NCBI RefSeq assembly: GCF_018129385.1
Contig: NZ_JAFCLN010000003.1
Span: 1 to 64,000 of the forward strand
From: Bradyrhizobium lablabi
GTDB taxonomy: Bacteria > Pseudomonadota > Alphaproteobacteria > Rhizobiales > Xanthobacteraceae
DNA: 64,000 nt
Direction of reading: 5' to 3'
How positions within the stretch are numbered: the stretch's first letter is position 1; the number at the start of each line of letters is the position of its first letter. The notes under the pieces were generated by a model, which did not search any database, was not told where the DNA came from, and worked only from the letters and a program-made list of their open reading frames with translations. Made by a program: the position numbers and the translations under genes. Of the stretch, positions 1-9,302 are shown piece by piece.

Positions 1-360
1 GCAGGGAATGCCGGGTGCGCGCTGCACCCGCGGTCTCGTGTGCTGTGCTTGCGCAACGAAAAAATGCACACGAGCATACAGGTGAGCGGAGAACACTCCG
101 ACATCCCCTGCGCAATGGCTTTACGGCTTATATCGCGCTCTCCCTGGTGAGCGGGCTTGTTGTCACCATCGCCTCGCGGAAAATTCCGCAAGGTTTAGCG
201 CCAGCGTCGCGGCGCCAGGACCACACGACTTCGCCGTACGCGATCAGCGCTTCGTCAAGCACGCCGCCCGCGTCCACCGCATCCCATCCCAACGTTTGGT
301 GGCGATGGCCAACGCCCCTCCTCGGGGATGAGGTGGCGTTGTTATAATTCTGATTTGCCG
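1..360. other. Non-coding stretch, probable relic of a dispersed element
   Basis: No convincing gene is visible here. Short open frames exist on both strands, but they have no ribosome binding site, no domain and an unnatural composition. The minus-strand translation of about 128-350 (reading ...GEVVWSWRRDAGAK...) resembles, from memory, spurious proteins often annotated in Bradyrhizobium genomes, which suggests a repeated non-coding sequence. That is recollection, not a search result. Confidence 0.35.
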
Positions 361-394
361 AAATTGACAAGCGGAATATTTTTACGCGAGGGGC

Positions 395-423
395 TTGACA
401 TGATTTCCGAAAATCGGAAGTGA
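395..423 (+). promoter_or_regulatory. Putative promoter with dyad upstream of copper-efflux operon
   Basis: A perfect -35 hexamer TTGACA (395-400) is followed by the inverted repeat TTCCGA-AAA-TCGGAA (405-419). A dyad inside the spacer just after the -35 box is the arrangement used by MerR-family metal regulators such as CueR. No clear -10 hexamer is seen at the expected distance, and no MerR gene lies in the window, so the assignment is tentative. Confidence 0.35.
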
Positions 424-578
424 TTTGCCCGACGGAGCAATGTGCTTGAGACCGTTCGGGTATTCCAGGCTCAGCCTGTATTCGATGAGGACCATGTTCC
501 AAAGCGAGATAGCCGCTAGCGGACATGTGAATTGGAAGCCTTTCAAAGTTCCATGCTACGTGGCATAACGACCGCACG

Positions 579-941
579 ATGCTGTGCCGGCTCATTAACC
601 TCGTTCTCGCGGCTTGCGTGATCACCGGTCTGGCCTTTGCGCCACTGGTGACGTCGGCGGCTGTCCAGAGCAAGACCTTCGGCGTCACGGACACGTCGAT
701 GTCCGATGACATGTCGATGTCGGACGATATGCCGTGCTGTCCGAACCAGAAGAGCATGGACTGTCAGGACTGCCCGCTCATCGCGATGTGCATGCTGCAA
801 ACTGCGCAGGCGAGCCCGTCTTTGGCCGCTGCCTTGCCGCTGCGATATCCGGTCCGGACCTTGCACATCGTTCGTGACGATACCCCTGCCGCCGGGCTCG
901 ACCGGCCACCTCCCGACCAACCCCCTCGATCCCAGGTCTAA
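579..941 (+). CDS. Small exported Met/Cys-rich protein, possible copper binder
   Basis: A 120-residue protein with a hydrophobic N-terminus (about residues 5-28, ending near a TSAA site) typical of a signal peptide. Residues 41-72 are packed with Met, Asp and Cys, including repeated MSDD units and a CCPNQ...MDCQDCP stretch, a composition expected for soft-metal binding. The C-terminus is proline-rich. It is the first gene of a run with a FixH-like protein, CusB and CusA, which supports a periplasmic copper or silver role. I recognise no named family. The start has only a weak ribosome binding site. Confidence 0.65.
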   Translation: MLCRLINLVLAACVITGLAFAPLVTSAAVQSKTFGVTDTSMSDDMSMSDDMPCCPNQKSMDCQDCPLIAMCMLQTAQASPSLAAALPLRYPVRTLHIVRDDTPAAGLDRPPPDQPPRSQV

Positions 942-1039
942 GCAGCGCGCTTTCGCGCCGATTGCTTCCGTGCGCCCGCGGGCGCTCGGAAGTCGCATGC
1001 GGTTTCCACCGCGGACCAGGAAAATCGAGGATCAGGAAT

Positions 1040-1447
1040 ATGAACACGTTCAATTTCGCGCACGCCGTCCGGGCGGCGCTTGTGATTGCTGCCTTCGCCG
1101 GCGCAAGCACGCCGGCGATGGCCGACATCAAGGACTACAGATTCGAACTCGTCGGCGAGACGATTGCGGTGGGACCCGACAAGGTCATCACGGTTCGTCT
1201 CGTGAACACCAAGACCGGCAAACCGGTGCCGGACGCCGTCATCTTTGCGACGCGTCTCGACATGGCTCCCGACGCCATGCAGGAAATGGCGACCAAGGTT
1301 ACGCCGCTGCCAGGCGGCGAGCCGGGGACCTACAAGTTCAAGGCGGCGTTCAGCATGGCCGGCCGCTGGCAACTTTCGCTCGGCGCCAAGGTTCAGGGTG
1401 AGACCGGGACCGTCGACAACAAGCTTGTCATCACGGCGCAGAAATGA
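1040..1447 (+). CDS. FixH/YtkA-like periplasmic protein of copper-efflux operon
   Basis: A 135-residue protein with a signal peptide (about residues 1-28, AMA-D junction) and one small beta-rich domain similar to FixH/YtkA-like proteins (conserved GxYxFxxxFxMAGRWxL segment near the C-terminus). Such proteins recur beside CusB-type adaptors and are presumed periplasmic metal-handling or assembly helpers; the molecular role is unknown. The ATG at 1040 is preferred over an upstream in-frame start because it follows AGGA-type sequence and begins the signal peptide. The stop overlaps the cusB start (ATGA), so the two are translationally coupled. Confidence 0.75.
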   Translation: MNTFNFAHAVRAALVIAAFAGASTPAMADIKDYRFELVGETIAVGPDKVITVRLVNTKTGKPVPDAVIFATRLDMAPDAMQEMATKVTPLPGGEPGTYKFKAAFSMAGRWQLSLGAKVQGETGTVDNKLVITAQK

Positions 1448-2847
1448 GCCGGGCCGTCATGGCAGGTGCAGCCGCCGCCGCGATCGCGGCGGCAGCGGCA
1501 TGGCTTGTGGTCACCGGCGCGCAGCGGTCGCCGGTCCGCGTCACCATGATCGCATCGGCCTCGGCGGATGGCGGGCAACCGATCTATTATCAGGACCCGG
1601 ACGGCAAGCCCTTCTATTCGTTGACGCCGAAAAAGACGCAGGATGGTCGTGACTATCGCGCCGTTCCCGCCAGTGCCGACGTCAGCTTCGATGATGCGGC
1701 CGAGGAGACGAAGCCGGCAACGTCCACCACCACTGCACGCAAGATCAAGTACTACCGCAACCCGATGGGCCTTCCCGATACCTCGCCGGTACCGAAGAAG
1801 GATTCCATGGGGATGGATTACATCGCGGTCTATGAGGATGAAGACAGTGACGAAGGTTCGATCAAACTTTCGCCCGGAAAAATCCAGCGTACCGGCGTGA
1901 AATCCGAGCCGGTGTCACGCCGCCCAATCAACTCCACGGTCCGGGCGCCGGGGACGATTCAACTCGACGAGCGGCGCGTCTCCGTCGTCGCAATGAGGTC
2001 CGAAAGCTTCCTCCTGAAGGTGGCCGATGTCACAACCGGATCGCATGTCGTCAAGGGCCAGCCTTTGATGGAGGTCTATAGTCCGTCGGTAACGTCCGCG
2101 GCCGCGGAATACCTCGCCACGATTACGTCCAGGACGACCAGTGGCGACGTTCAATACGGCCGGGGCTCTCGGCAGCGATTGGTGAACCTCGGCGTACCGG
2201 AGGCTGCCATCTCGGCCCTCGAGAAAAGCCGAGCCGTTCCGACATCGATCGAATGGTCGGCTCCCCGCGACGGCATCGTCCTTGAGCGCAATGCGATCGA
2301 GGGTATGCGCGTCCAGCCGGGCGGCGTCCTCTTCAGGATCGCCGACCATTCCGTCATGTGGGCTCTGATCGACATCGCAGAGCGCGACCTCGGTTTGATC
2401 GCCAAGGGGCAACCGGTCACCGTCCGGGCACGCAGCTTCCCTGGACGCGAGTTCACCGGACGGGTGGAGGTCATCTATCCCGAGATCAAGAAGGAGACGC
2501 GGACGGCACGCGTTCGCATCGAATTGCAGAATCCCGACCTGATCCTGTTGCACGACATGTATGTCGACGCCGAGATCGATACCGGAAGCGGCGAGCCCGT
2601 GCTGGCCGTGCCCGAAAGCGCCGTGCTCGACAGCGGCGCCCGGCAGGCGGTGCTGATCGACAAAGGCGAAGGCCGGTTTGAGCCGCGGGAAGTCAAGCTC
2701 GGGCATCGCGGCGGCGGTTACGTCGAAATCCGCGAAGGCGTGAAGGAAGATGAGCAGGTCGTCATCTCCGCGAACTTCCTGATCGATGCCGAAAGCAACC
2801 TCAAGGCCGCACTGAAGGGCCTTTCGGAAGCGGGAGGCCAGCCATGA
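1444..2847 (+). CDS. cusB: CusB-like RND periplasmic adaptor (Cu/Ag efflux)
   Basis: Membrane-fusion subunit of a tripartite heavy-metal efflux pump, 467 residues, with an Ala-rich N-terminal membrane anchor. Two tandem heavy-metal-binding-domain-like repeats follow (about residues 44-75 and 100-130); the second carries NPMG and SMGMDYI, the Met-containing form of this motif. The barrel-sandwich and beta-barrel adaptor domains occupy about 155-440. It overlaps both neighbours by four bases (ATGA at 1444 and 2844), so fixH-like, cusB and cusA form a tightly coupled operon. Confidence 0.92.
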   Translation: MSRAVMAGAAAAAIAAAAAWLVVTGAQRSPVRVTMIASASADGGQPIYYQDPDGKPFYSLTPKKTQDGRDYRAVPASADVSFDDAAEETKPATSTTTARKIKYYRNPMGLPDTSPVPKKDSMGMDYIAVYEDEDSDEGSIKLSPGKIQRTGVKSEPVSRRPINSTVRAPGTIQLDERRVSVVAMRSESFLLKVADVTTGSHVVKGQPLMEVYSPSVTSAAAEYLATITSRTTSGDVQYGRGSRQRLVNLGVPEAAISALEKSRAVPTSIEWSAPRDGIVLERNAIEGMRVQPGGVLFRIADHSVMWALIDIAERDLGLIAKGQPVTVRARSFPGREFTGRVEVIYPEIKKETRTARVRIELQNPDLILLHDMYVDAEIDTGSGEPVLAVPESAVLDSGARQAVLIDKGEGRFEPREVKLGHRGGGYVEIREGVKEDEQVVISANFLIDAESNLKAALKGLSEAGGQP

Positions 2848-5800
2848 TCGCCCGCCTGATCGCGTGGTCGGCGCGCAACCTGCTGCTGGTGCTGTTCGGC
2901 ACCGGCTTTGCGGCAGCGGCCGGTCTCTACGCCCTGCTGCACTTGCCGCTCGACGCCATTCCCGATCTGTCGGATACGCAGGTCATCGTCTACACGGAAT
3001 ACCCGGGACAGGCGCCGCAAGTGATCGAGGACCAGGTCACCTATCCGCTGACGACGGCGATGCTGACGGTGCCGAAGTCCAAGGTGGTGCGCGGCTTCTC
3101 GTTCTTCGGCGTCTCGTTCGTCTATGTCATCTTCGAGGACGGCACCGACATCTACTGGGCGCGCTCGCGCGTGCTCGAATTCCTCAATGCCGCGGCATCG
3201 CGGGTGCCGAACGGCGTGACCCCGACGATCGGCCCCGACGCCACCGGCGTCGGCTGGGTGTACCAGTACGCGGTGATGTCCAAAGAGCTGAACCTCTCGG
3301 ACACGCGCGCGATTCAGGATTGGAATCTGAAGTTCGCGCTCGCCAAGGCGGAGGGCGTCGCGGAAGTCGCCAGCGTCGGCGGCTTCGTCAGGCAATACAA
3401 CGTCGTGCTCGATCCGCAGCGCATGCGGGACCTAGGTATCACGATGCAGAAAATGCGCGAGGCGATCCGTGCCAGCAATGCCGATGTCGGCGGCCGCACG
3501 GTCGAGCTTTCGGAATTCGAATACGTCATCCGCGGCAGGGGCTACCTCAAGGGCATCAACGACCTCGGCAATATCGTGCTTAAGGTGAACGACGGGACCC
3601 CGGTGCTGCTGCGCGACGTCGCCCGGGTCGAGCTCGGTCCCGATGAGCGGCGCGGCATCGCCGAACTCAATGGCGAGGGCGAGGTGGCGAGCGGCATCGT
3701 GCTACAGCGCTTTGGCGTCAACGCCCTCGACGTCATCCAGAATGTCAAGAAGCGCTTTGCCGAGATCGCGAGCAGTCTGCCGAAATCGGTCGAGATCGTG
3801 CCGGTCTACGACCGCTCCAACCTGATCAATGCGGCGATCGCCACCCTCAAGCATACGTTGCTCGAGGAAAGCATCGTCGTCGCGCTGGTCTGCATCGTGT
3901 TCCTGCTGCATGTCCGCAGCGCGCTGGTGGCGATCCTGATGCTGCCGGTCGGCATCCTGATGGCGTTCGGCGCGATGAAGCTGCTCGGGATCGGCTCCAA
4001 TATCATGAGCCTCGGCGGGATCGCGATTGCGATCGGCGCCATGGTGGACGCAGCGATCGTGATGATCGAGAACGCCCACAAGCACCTGGAGCGGGCGGAA
4101 CCCGGCAAATCCCGCCTCGACATCCTGATCGAGGCGGCGGCTGAAGTGGGGCCGGCTCTGTTCTTCAGTCTGCTGATCATCACCGTGTCCTTCATGCCGA
4201 TTTTCACGCTGGAGTCGCAGGAGGGGCGGCTGTTCAGCCCGCTGGCGTTCACCAAGACCTTTGCGATGGCCGCTGCGGCGCTGCTGTCGGTGACGCTGGT
4301 GCCGGCACTAATGGTGATTTTTGTGCGCGGCAGAATCGTTCCGGAGCACCGCAACCCGATCAACCGCTTTCTGATCTGGGTGTACCGGCCGGTCATCAAG
4401 GGCGTGATGCGCGCCAAGACGCTCGTCATCGTGCTGGCAATGGCCGTGCTCGCAGCCAGCGTCTGGCCGGCGCGGCAACTCGGCACCGAGTTCATGCCGA
4501 ATCTGAACGAGGGCACGCTGCTTTACATGCCGACCACGCTGCCGGGAATTTCCGTCACCAAGGCGGCAGAGCTGATGCAGATGCAGGACCGGATCATCCG
4601 GTCGTTTCCGGAAGTGGCCTCGGTCTACGGCAAGGCGGGGCGTGCGGCGACGGCGACGGACCCGGCACCGTCCGAGATGTTCGAAACCGTCATCAATCTG
4701 AAGCCGAGGGAGGAATGGCGTCCCGGGGTGACGATCGACAGCCTGACCGCTGACATGGATAAGGCGCTGCAATTTCCCGGCGTGTCGAATGCCTGGACCA
4801 TGCCGATCAAGGCCCGCATCGACATGTTATCGACGGGCATCCGCACACCTGTTGGCGTTAAGGTGATCGGCACCGATCTGGTCGAGATCGACAGGCTGGC
4901 GAAGCAGGTCGAACAGGTGCTGAAGACCGTGCCTGGGACCTCGTCGGCCTATGCCGAGCGCGGCATCGGCGGCTATTACCTCGACATCACGCCCGACCGT
5001 ACCGCTCTGGCGCGTTACGGCATCATGGTGCAGGACGTGCAGGACACGATCGGCACGGCGCTCGGCGGCCAGAGCGTGACCACGACGGTCGAGGGAAGGC
5101 AGCGCTTCACCGTCAATATGCGCTATCCGCGCGACCTGCGCGACAACCCGAAGACCATCGCGAGCGACGTGCTGGTGCCGATGCCGGCCGGCGGAGCCGT
5201 TCCGCTCGGCGAGGTCGCAAAAGTCGCGCCGGCGCGCGGGCCGTCGACGATCCGGACCGAGAACGGCCTGCTTGCCACCTATGTCTATGTCGACATCCGC
5301 GACCGCGATCTTGGCGGCTATGTCGCCGAAGCGCAGCGCGCAGTGCAAGCCAGCATCCAGTTCCCGCCGGGCTATTACGTGATGTGGAGCGGGCAGTATG
5401 AATATCTGGAGCGCGCGACGGCGCGGCTGAAGATCGTCATCCCCGTCACGCTGGCGATCATTTTCCTGCTGCTCTATCTCAACTTCCGCTCGATCACGGA
5501 AACCATGATTGTGATGCTGTCGCTGCCGTTCGCGCTGGTCGGCGGCCTGTGGCTGATGTGGTGGCTCGGCTTCAACCTTTCCGTCGCGGTCGCGGTCGGC
5601 TTCATCGCGCTGGCAGGCGTTGCCGCGGAAACCGGCGTCGTCATGCTGATCTACCTCAATCAGGCGCTGGCCGCGGTCGCGGCACGGCGGGACGCCGAAG
5701 GCAGGGAATTGAGCCGCGGCGACCTTTACGACGCCATCATGGAGGGCGCGGTGGAGCGGGTGCGGCCGAAGATGATGACGGTGGTCGCGATCATGGCCGG

Positions 5801-6041
5801 CCTGTTGCCGATCATGTGGAGCACCGGCACCGGCTCGGAGATCATGCAGCGCATCGCCGTGCCTGTTATTGGCGGCATGATCTCCTCGACGCTGCTGACT
5901 TTGATCGTGATCCCTGCGATCTTCGGGCTGGTGAAGGGCTACCGATTGCCGAAGGCGCCCGCAGCCTCCCTACTCCGCAGGGACGCCAGCCGGCTGCCGC
6001 AATTCCGCCAGGGACTGACGGACGATTTGAAACGCCGATGA
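2844..6041 (+). CDS. cusA: CusA-like heavy-metal RND transporter (Cu(I)/Ag(I))
   Basis: Inner-membrane proton-driven pump of the HME-RND family, 1065 residues (E. coli CusA is about 1047). The TM4 signature GAMVDAAIVMIENAHKHLE is the form associated with monovalent Cu/Ag exporters rather than Zn/Co/Cd pumps. The pore-domain segment RIDMLSTG keeps the Met position used in metal relay in E. coli CusA, and GFIALAGVAAETGVVML is the matching C-terminal membrane motif. The adaptor is encoded just upstream; no CusC-type outer-membrane factor is adjacent. A convergent marR gene follows 50 bp downstream. Confidence 0.95.
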   Translation: MIARLIAWSARNLLLVLFGTGFAAAAGLYALLHLPLDAIPDLSDTQVIVYTEYPGQAPQVIEDQVTYPLTTAMLTVPKSKVVRGFSFFGVSFVYVIFEDGTDIYWARSRVLEFLNAAASRVPNGVTPTIGPDATGVGWVYQYAVMSKELNLSDTRAIQDWNLKFALAKAEGVAEVASVGGFVRQYNVVLDPQRMRDLGITMQKMREAIRASNADVGGRTVELSEFEYVIRGRGYLKGINDLGNIVLKVNDGTPVLLRDVARVELGPDERRGIAELNGEGEVASGIVLQRFGVNALDVIQNVKKRFAEIASSLPKSVEIVPVYDRSNLINAAIATLKHTLLEESIVVALVCIVFLLHVRSALVAILMLPVGILMAFGAMKLLGIGSNIMSLGGIAIAIGAMVDAAIVMIENAHKHLERAEPGKSRLDILIEAAAEVGPALFFSLLIITVSFMPIFTLESQEGRLFSPLAFTKTFAMAAAALLSVTLVPALMVIFVRGRIVPEHRNPINRFLIWVYRPVIKGVMRAKTLVIVLAMAVLAASVWPARQLGTEFMPNLNEGTLLYMPTTLPGISVTKAAELMQMQDRIIRSFPEVASVYGKAGRAATATDPAPSEMFETVINLKPREEWRPGVTIDSLTADMDKALQFPGVSNAWTMPIKARIDMLSTGIRTPVGVKVIGTDLVEIDRLAKQVEQVLKTVPGTSSAYAERGIGGYYLDITPDRTALARYGIMVQDVQDTIGTALGGQSVTTTVEGRQRFTVNMRYPRDLRDNPKTIASDVLVPMPAGGAVPLGEVAKVAPARGPSTIRTENGLLATYVYVDIRDRDLGGYVAEAQRAVQASIQFPPGYYVMWSGQYEYLERATARLKIVIPVTLAIIFLLLYLNFRSITETMIVMLSLPFALVGGLWLMWWLGFNLSVAVAVGFIALAGVAAETGVVMLIYLNQALAAVAARRDAEGRELSRGDLYDAIMEGAVERVRPKMMTVVAIMAGLLPIMWSTGTGSEIMQRIAVPVIGGMISSTLLTLIVIPAIFGLVKGYRLPKAPAASLLRRDASRLPQFRQGLTDDLKRR

Positions 6042-6090
6042 CAGGAACAGCCCGGCCATCAGGGCGGCGACCGGCGGAGGGGAAAGCCGG

Positions 6091-6582
6091 CTACCGTCCC
6101 GCCGCGCGCCGGCGGGTGGTTGAAAGGATGGGCCCCCGCGGGGCGCGTGACCACTGATTGTTGGTCTCGACCATCCGGTCGAGCAGCTTCATGAAGGTCT
6201 TGCGGTCCTTGGCCGTGAGCGGCGCGAGGATCCGCTCCTGTGAGCGCATGACGGCCGGCTCAACCGATTCCACGAGGGCCTGCCCTTCCTTCGTCAGGAA
6301 CAGGCACTTGGCGCGTTTGTCCGCGGCGGTGGTGCGCCGGCTCACCAGCTTTTTCAGTTCCAGGCGCTCGATCACCTTGCCGAGTGTCGCCGGATCGAAC
6401 GCCACGATCGCCGACAACTGGATGGCCGCGATCCCCGGTGTCTCCCGGATCGCGACCAGCGTCGCATATTGCACCGGCGTGATGTCGAAGTCCGCGCACT
6501 CCTCCATGAACAGCGCGACCGCGATCTGATGGGCCCTCCGGATCAAATGACCCGGTTTCGAATAGAGAATGTTGAACGCCAT
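6091..6582 (-). CDS. MarR-family transcriptional regulator
   Basis: A 163-residue winged-helix repressor. The MarR core runs from the N-terminal helix (GHLIRRAHQ) through the recognition helix region (DPATLGKVIERLELKKLV) to the wing (RRTTAADKRAKCLFLT). MarR proteins usually bind phenolic or aromatic ligands and control a divergent gene; here that gene is the P450 at 6795, and a dyad lies between them. The ATG at 6582 follows a GGCAGGGACGAG ribosome binding region and is preferred to an upstream TTG at 6606. Confidence 0.9.
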   Translation of the reverse strand: MAFNILYSKPGHLIRRAHQIAVALFMEECADFDITPVQYATLVAIRETPGIAAIQLSAIVAFDPATLGKVIERLELKKLVSRRTTAADKRAKCLFLTKEGQALVESVEPAVMRSQERILAPLTAKDRKTFMKLLDRMVETNNQWSRAPRGPILSTTRRRAAGR

Positions 6583-6731
6583 CTCGTCCCTGCCGTCCCC
6601 TAACAATTTGAATCCAATCGTATAACGGCTTCAAACGCCTTCCGGCAAATGGTTCGCGCGGCCGGAGCAGTTTCTTCCTTCGCAAACGGTCTGGCCAACG
6701 CTAAGGCCGGTTGTTATTGACAGTGCACATT

Positions 6732-6749
6732 TGATATGTACACTTATCA
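6732..6749. promoter_or_regulatory. Dyad operator between marR and P450 gene
   Basis: TGATATGTACACTTATCA is an 18-bp dyad with perfect 5-bp outer arms TGATA/TATCA and matching inner GT/AC pairs (14 of 18 positions). A TTGACA -35-like hexamer sits just upstream (6717-6722). Size and position between divergent genes fit a MarR operator controlling the P450 and possibly the regulator itself. Binding by the adjacent MarR is inferred. Confidence 0.5.
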
Positions 6750-6794
6750 TATAAGCGAAGGTCGCTAACGACCCCGAGATGCAGGGAGGGTGCG

Positions 6795-8048
6795 ATGAAT
6801 TTCATCGATCGCGATACCGTTCGCGAGCTTGGCTCGCGGTTCGATCCGCTCAGCGCCGATTATCTGCTGGACCCCTACCCGTTCCTTTCCGAAGCGCGCG
6901 AGATCGCACCCGCGTTCTATTGCGAGGCAGTCCAGCATTGGGTCATCACGCGTCACGCCGACATCAAGGGTATCTTTCGCAATCCGCCGACATTCTCGGC
7001 GCGGAACGCCAATGCGCCGGTGAGCGCCGTGTGTCCCATGGCGGCGAAGGCACTCAGGGAAGGCGGATGGAAAGCGATTCCAACGCTCGCCGATGTCGAT
7101 CCGCCGCAGCACACGCGAGTCAGGAAGCTGGCGAACACAGCCTTTACGCCAAAGCGCGTCGCGGAGATGGAGCCGTTCATCCGCAGCCTGGTCGCCCGAT
7201 TTTGTGAGCAGCGGTTTCGCGGCGGAAACGCGGATCTGGTCCGCGAACTGGCCTGGGATCTGCCGGTTCGCGTGCTGTTCAGGATACTGGGCATCCCGGA
7301 CGAAGAGGTCGAGCGCATCAAGACGGGCTCCTGGAACCGCATCCTTTTCATCTACGGGCGCCCCGGCGACGACGACCAGGTCCGCGCCGCGCAGGGTATG
7401 GCTGCGTTCTGGCGCTACGCGGAAGAACTGGTCGCTTCGCGGCTGCGCACGCCGCAAAACGATTTTACCAGCGCGCTCGCGCATGCGCTCGATCCTGACG
7501 GCGTCGGGCTGACGCAGCAACAAACCACGACGGTGATTCTCAGCCTGCTGTTTGCCGGGCACGAGACGACGACGGGACTGCTGGGAAACGCCTTCCGGCG
7601 GCTGTTGGCCGACCGGCAGGCCTGGCAGGACATCGTCGACGATCCCGGCCTGATCCCGAACGCCGTCGAGGAAATTTTGCGGCTGGACAGTTCGGTCATC
7701 GCATGGCGGCGCCACACGACAGCGGATGTCGAGGTCGGCGGCGTCAAGATTCCGCAGCACTCGAACCTGCTGTTGATGCTGGGATCGGGAAACCGCGACC
7801 CCGCCGTGTTCGACGATCCCGATAGCCTGGACATCAGGCGAGCGAATGCCCGCGAGAATCTTTCGTTCGGCGTCGGCGCACATCTGTGCCTCGGTGCGCC
7901 GCTGGCGCGCATGCAGGCCGCGATCGCGATCGAAATCCTGTCGCAGCGGCTGCGAAATCTGCGCCTTGCCGGCGACCAGCAGCTTCGGTTTGCCCCCAAT
8001 GTCTCCTTCCGGGGGCCGCTGGAGCTGCATGTCGAATGGGACGCATGA
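6795..8048 (+). CDS. Cytochrome P450 monooxygenase
   Basis: Soluble bacterial class I P450, 417 residues. Landmarks are the I-helix oxygen-binding motif AGHETTT (about residues 255-261), the K-helix EEILR (ExxR), and the heme-ligand loop FGVGAHLCLG with the proximal cysteine at residue 365. Substrate cannot be read from sequence. No ferredoxin or reductase gene is adjacent. Its divergent MarR regulator and downstream solute-binding protein suggest an inducible oxidation of an imported, perhaps aromatic, compound. GGGAGGG lies 6 bases before the ATG. Confidence 0.93.
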   Translation: MNFIDRDTVRELGSRFDPLSADYLLDPYPFLSEAREIAPAFYCEAVQHWVITRHADIKGIFRNPPTFSARNANAPVSAVCPMAAKALREGGWKAIPTLADVDPPQHTRVRKLANTAFTPKRVAEMEPFIRSLVARFCEQRFRGGNADLVRELAWDLPVRVLFRILGIPDEEVERIKTGSWNRILFIYGRPGDDDQVRAAQGMAAFWRYAEELVASRLRTPQNDFTSALAHALDPDGVGLTQQQTTTVILSLLFAGHETTTGLLGNAFRRLLADRQAWQDIVDDPGLIPNAVEEILRLDSSVIAWRRHTTADVEVGGVKIPQHSNLLLMLGSGNRDPAVFDDPDSLDIRRANARENLSFGVGAHLCLGAPLARMQAAIAIEILSQRLRNLRLAGDQQLRFAPNVSFRGPLELHVEWDA

Positions 8049-8107
8049 CGGGACTTCGCATTCGTTGAAAACGCGCAGCATCAAACTTCCGGCATTGGGA
8101 GAGAGAC

Positions 8108-9280
8108 ATGAAGAAGCAGCTTCTCGCGGCAGCCGCGCTGGCGATGTCGGTCTCGGCGGCGCCAGCCGCCGATGGCACAGTCAAGATCGGTTTCGTGAAC
8201 ACGTTCAGCGGCCCGAACGCCGCGCTCGGCAACGATGAGCGGGACGGCTTTGAGCTCGCCCTTGACCATCTCGGCCGAAAGATGGGAGGCCTCTCCGTCG
8301 ACGTCGCCTACGAGGACGATCAGATGAGGCCCGAGATCGGCAAGCAGGCCACCGAAAGGCTCGTCCTCTCGCGCAAGGTGGACTTCATCACCGGCTTCAA
8401 CTGGTCCAACGTGCTGCTCGCTTCCTTGAAGCCGGCGGTCGACGGCAAGACGTTCCTGATCAGCGGCAATGCGGGACCGTCGCAGATCGCCGGCGAGCAG
8501 TGCTCTCCCTATTTCTTCTCGACCTCCTGGCAGAATGACCAGACGCCGATGGCGCTCGGAGAGACGCTGAACAAGCGGGGCGTCAAGCGCCTGTTCCTGC
8601 TGGCGCCGAACTACGCCGCCGGAAAGGACATGGCGGCCGGCGTGAAGAAGACATTCAAGGGCGAGGTCGTCGGCGAGGAATATACCGGCTGGCCCGGTCA
8701 ACTCGACTTCTCCGCCGAGCTGACCAAGGTCCGCTCGGTCAAGCCCGACGCGGTCTGGGTGTTCTATCCCGGACAGGCCGGCGCGCAGTTCATGCAGCAA
8801 TATGCGCAAGCCGGGCTGAAGGAGAGCATTCCGATCTACAGCGTGTTCACCGTGGACGCGCTCACCCTACCGCATATCAAGGAGCTGGCACTGGGTCACC
8901 TCAGCACCCAGGAATGGGTTCAGGACCTCGACAACGAAACCAACAAGCGCTTCGTCGCCGACTTCCGCAAGAAGTACAAGCGCTACCCGTCGTACTACTC
9001 CGCGCAGCACTACGATGCAGCGATGCTCATCAACAGTGCCGTGCTGGCGGTGAAGGGCGATCTGAGCAACAAGGATGCCGTGCGGGATGCCTTGCGCAAG
9101 GCCGATTTCAAATCGGTGCGGGGCTCATTCAGGTTCAACCACAATCACTTCCCGATCCAGGATTTTTACCTCCAGGAAGTGATCAGGGATGACGCCGGCG
9201 AGTTCACCATGAAGAACCTCGGCGTGGTCTCCCGGGACAATGCCGATCCATACGCCGACAAGTGCGGCATGAAATGGTGA
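8108..9280 (+). CDS. ABC transporter substrate-binding protein (Peripla_BP_6 type)
   Basis: Periplasmic binding protein of the branched-chain amino acid/amide class, 390 residues, with a signal peptide cleaved around residues 20-21 (APA-A). The mature N-terminus (TVKIGFVNTFSGPNAALG) and the alternating type I periplasmic fold are typical. Related proteins in Rhodopseudomonas and Bradyrhizobium bind aromatic acids. No permease or ATPase gene accompanies it, so it must share membrane components encoded elsewhere. It lies 59 bp after the P450 gene with a GGGAGAGAG ribosome binding site, probably in the same transcript. Confidence 0.9.
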   Translation: MKKQLLAAAALAMSVSAAPAADGTVKIGFVNTFSGPNAALGNDERDGFELALDHLGRKMGGLSVDVAYEDDQMRPEIGKQATERLVLSRKVDFITGFNWSNVLLASLKPAVDGKTFLISGNAGPSQIAGEQCSPYFFSTSWQNDQTPMALGETLNKRGVKRLFLLAPNYAAGKDMAAGVKKTFKGEVVGEEYTGWPGQLDFSAELTKVRSVKPDAVWVFYPGQAGAQFMQQYAQAGLKESIPIYSVFTVDALTLPHIKELALGHLSTQEWVQDLDNETNKRFVADFRKKYKRYPSYYSAQHYDAAMLINSAVLAVKGDLSNKDAVRDALRKADFKSVRGSFRFNHNHFPIQDFYLQEVIRDDAGEFTMKNLGVVSRDNADPYADKCGMKW

Positions 9281-9302
9281 AGCCGGCCGCGTAGCAAGGT
9301 TC

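Noticed and set aside
15..347. 110-codon open frame on the plus strand
   Set aside because: No ribosome binding site, low-complexity Ser/Pro/Arg composition and no domain; likely chance frame in a repeat relic.
128..757. 209-codon minus-strand open frame overlapping the small Met/Cys-rich gene
   Set aside because: It is antisense to a gene with a clear signal peptide and has no recognisable domain.
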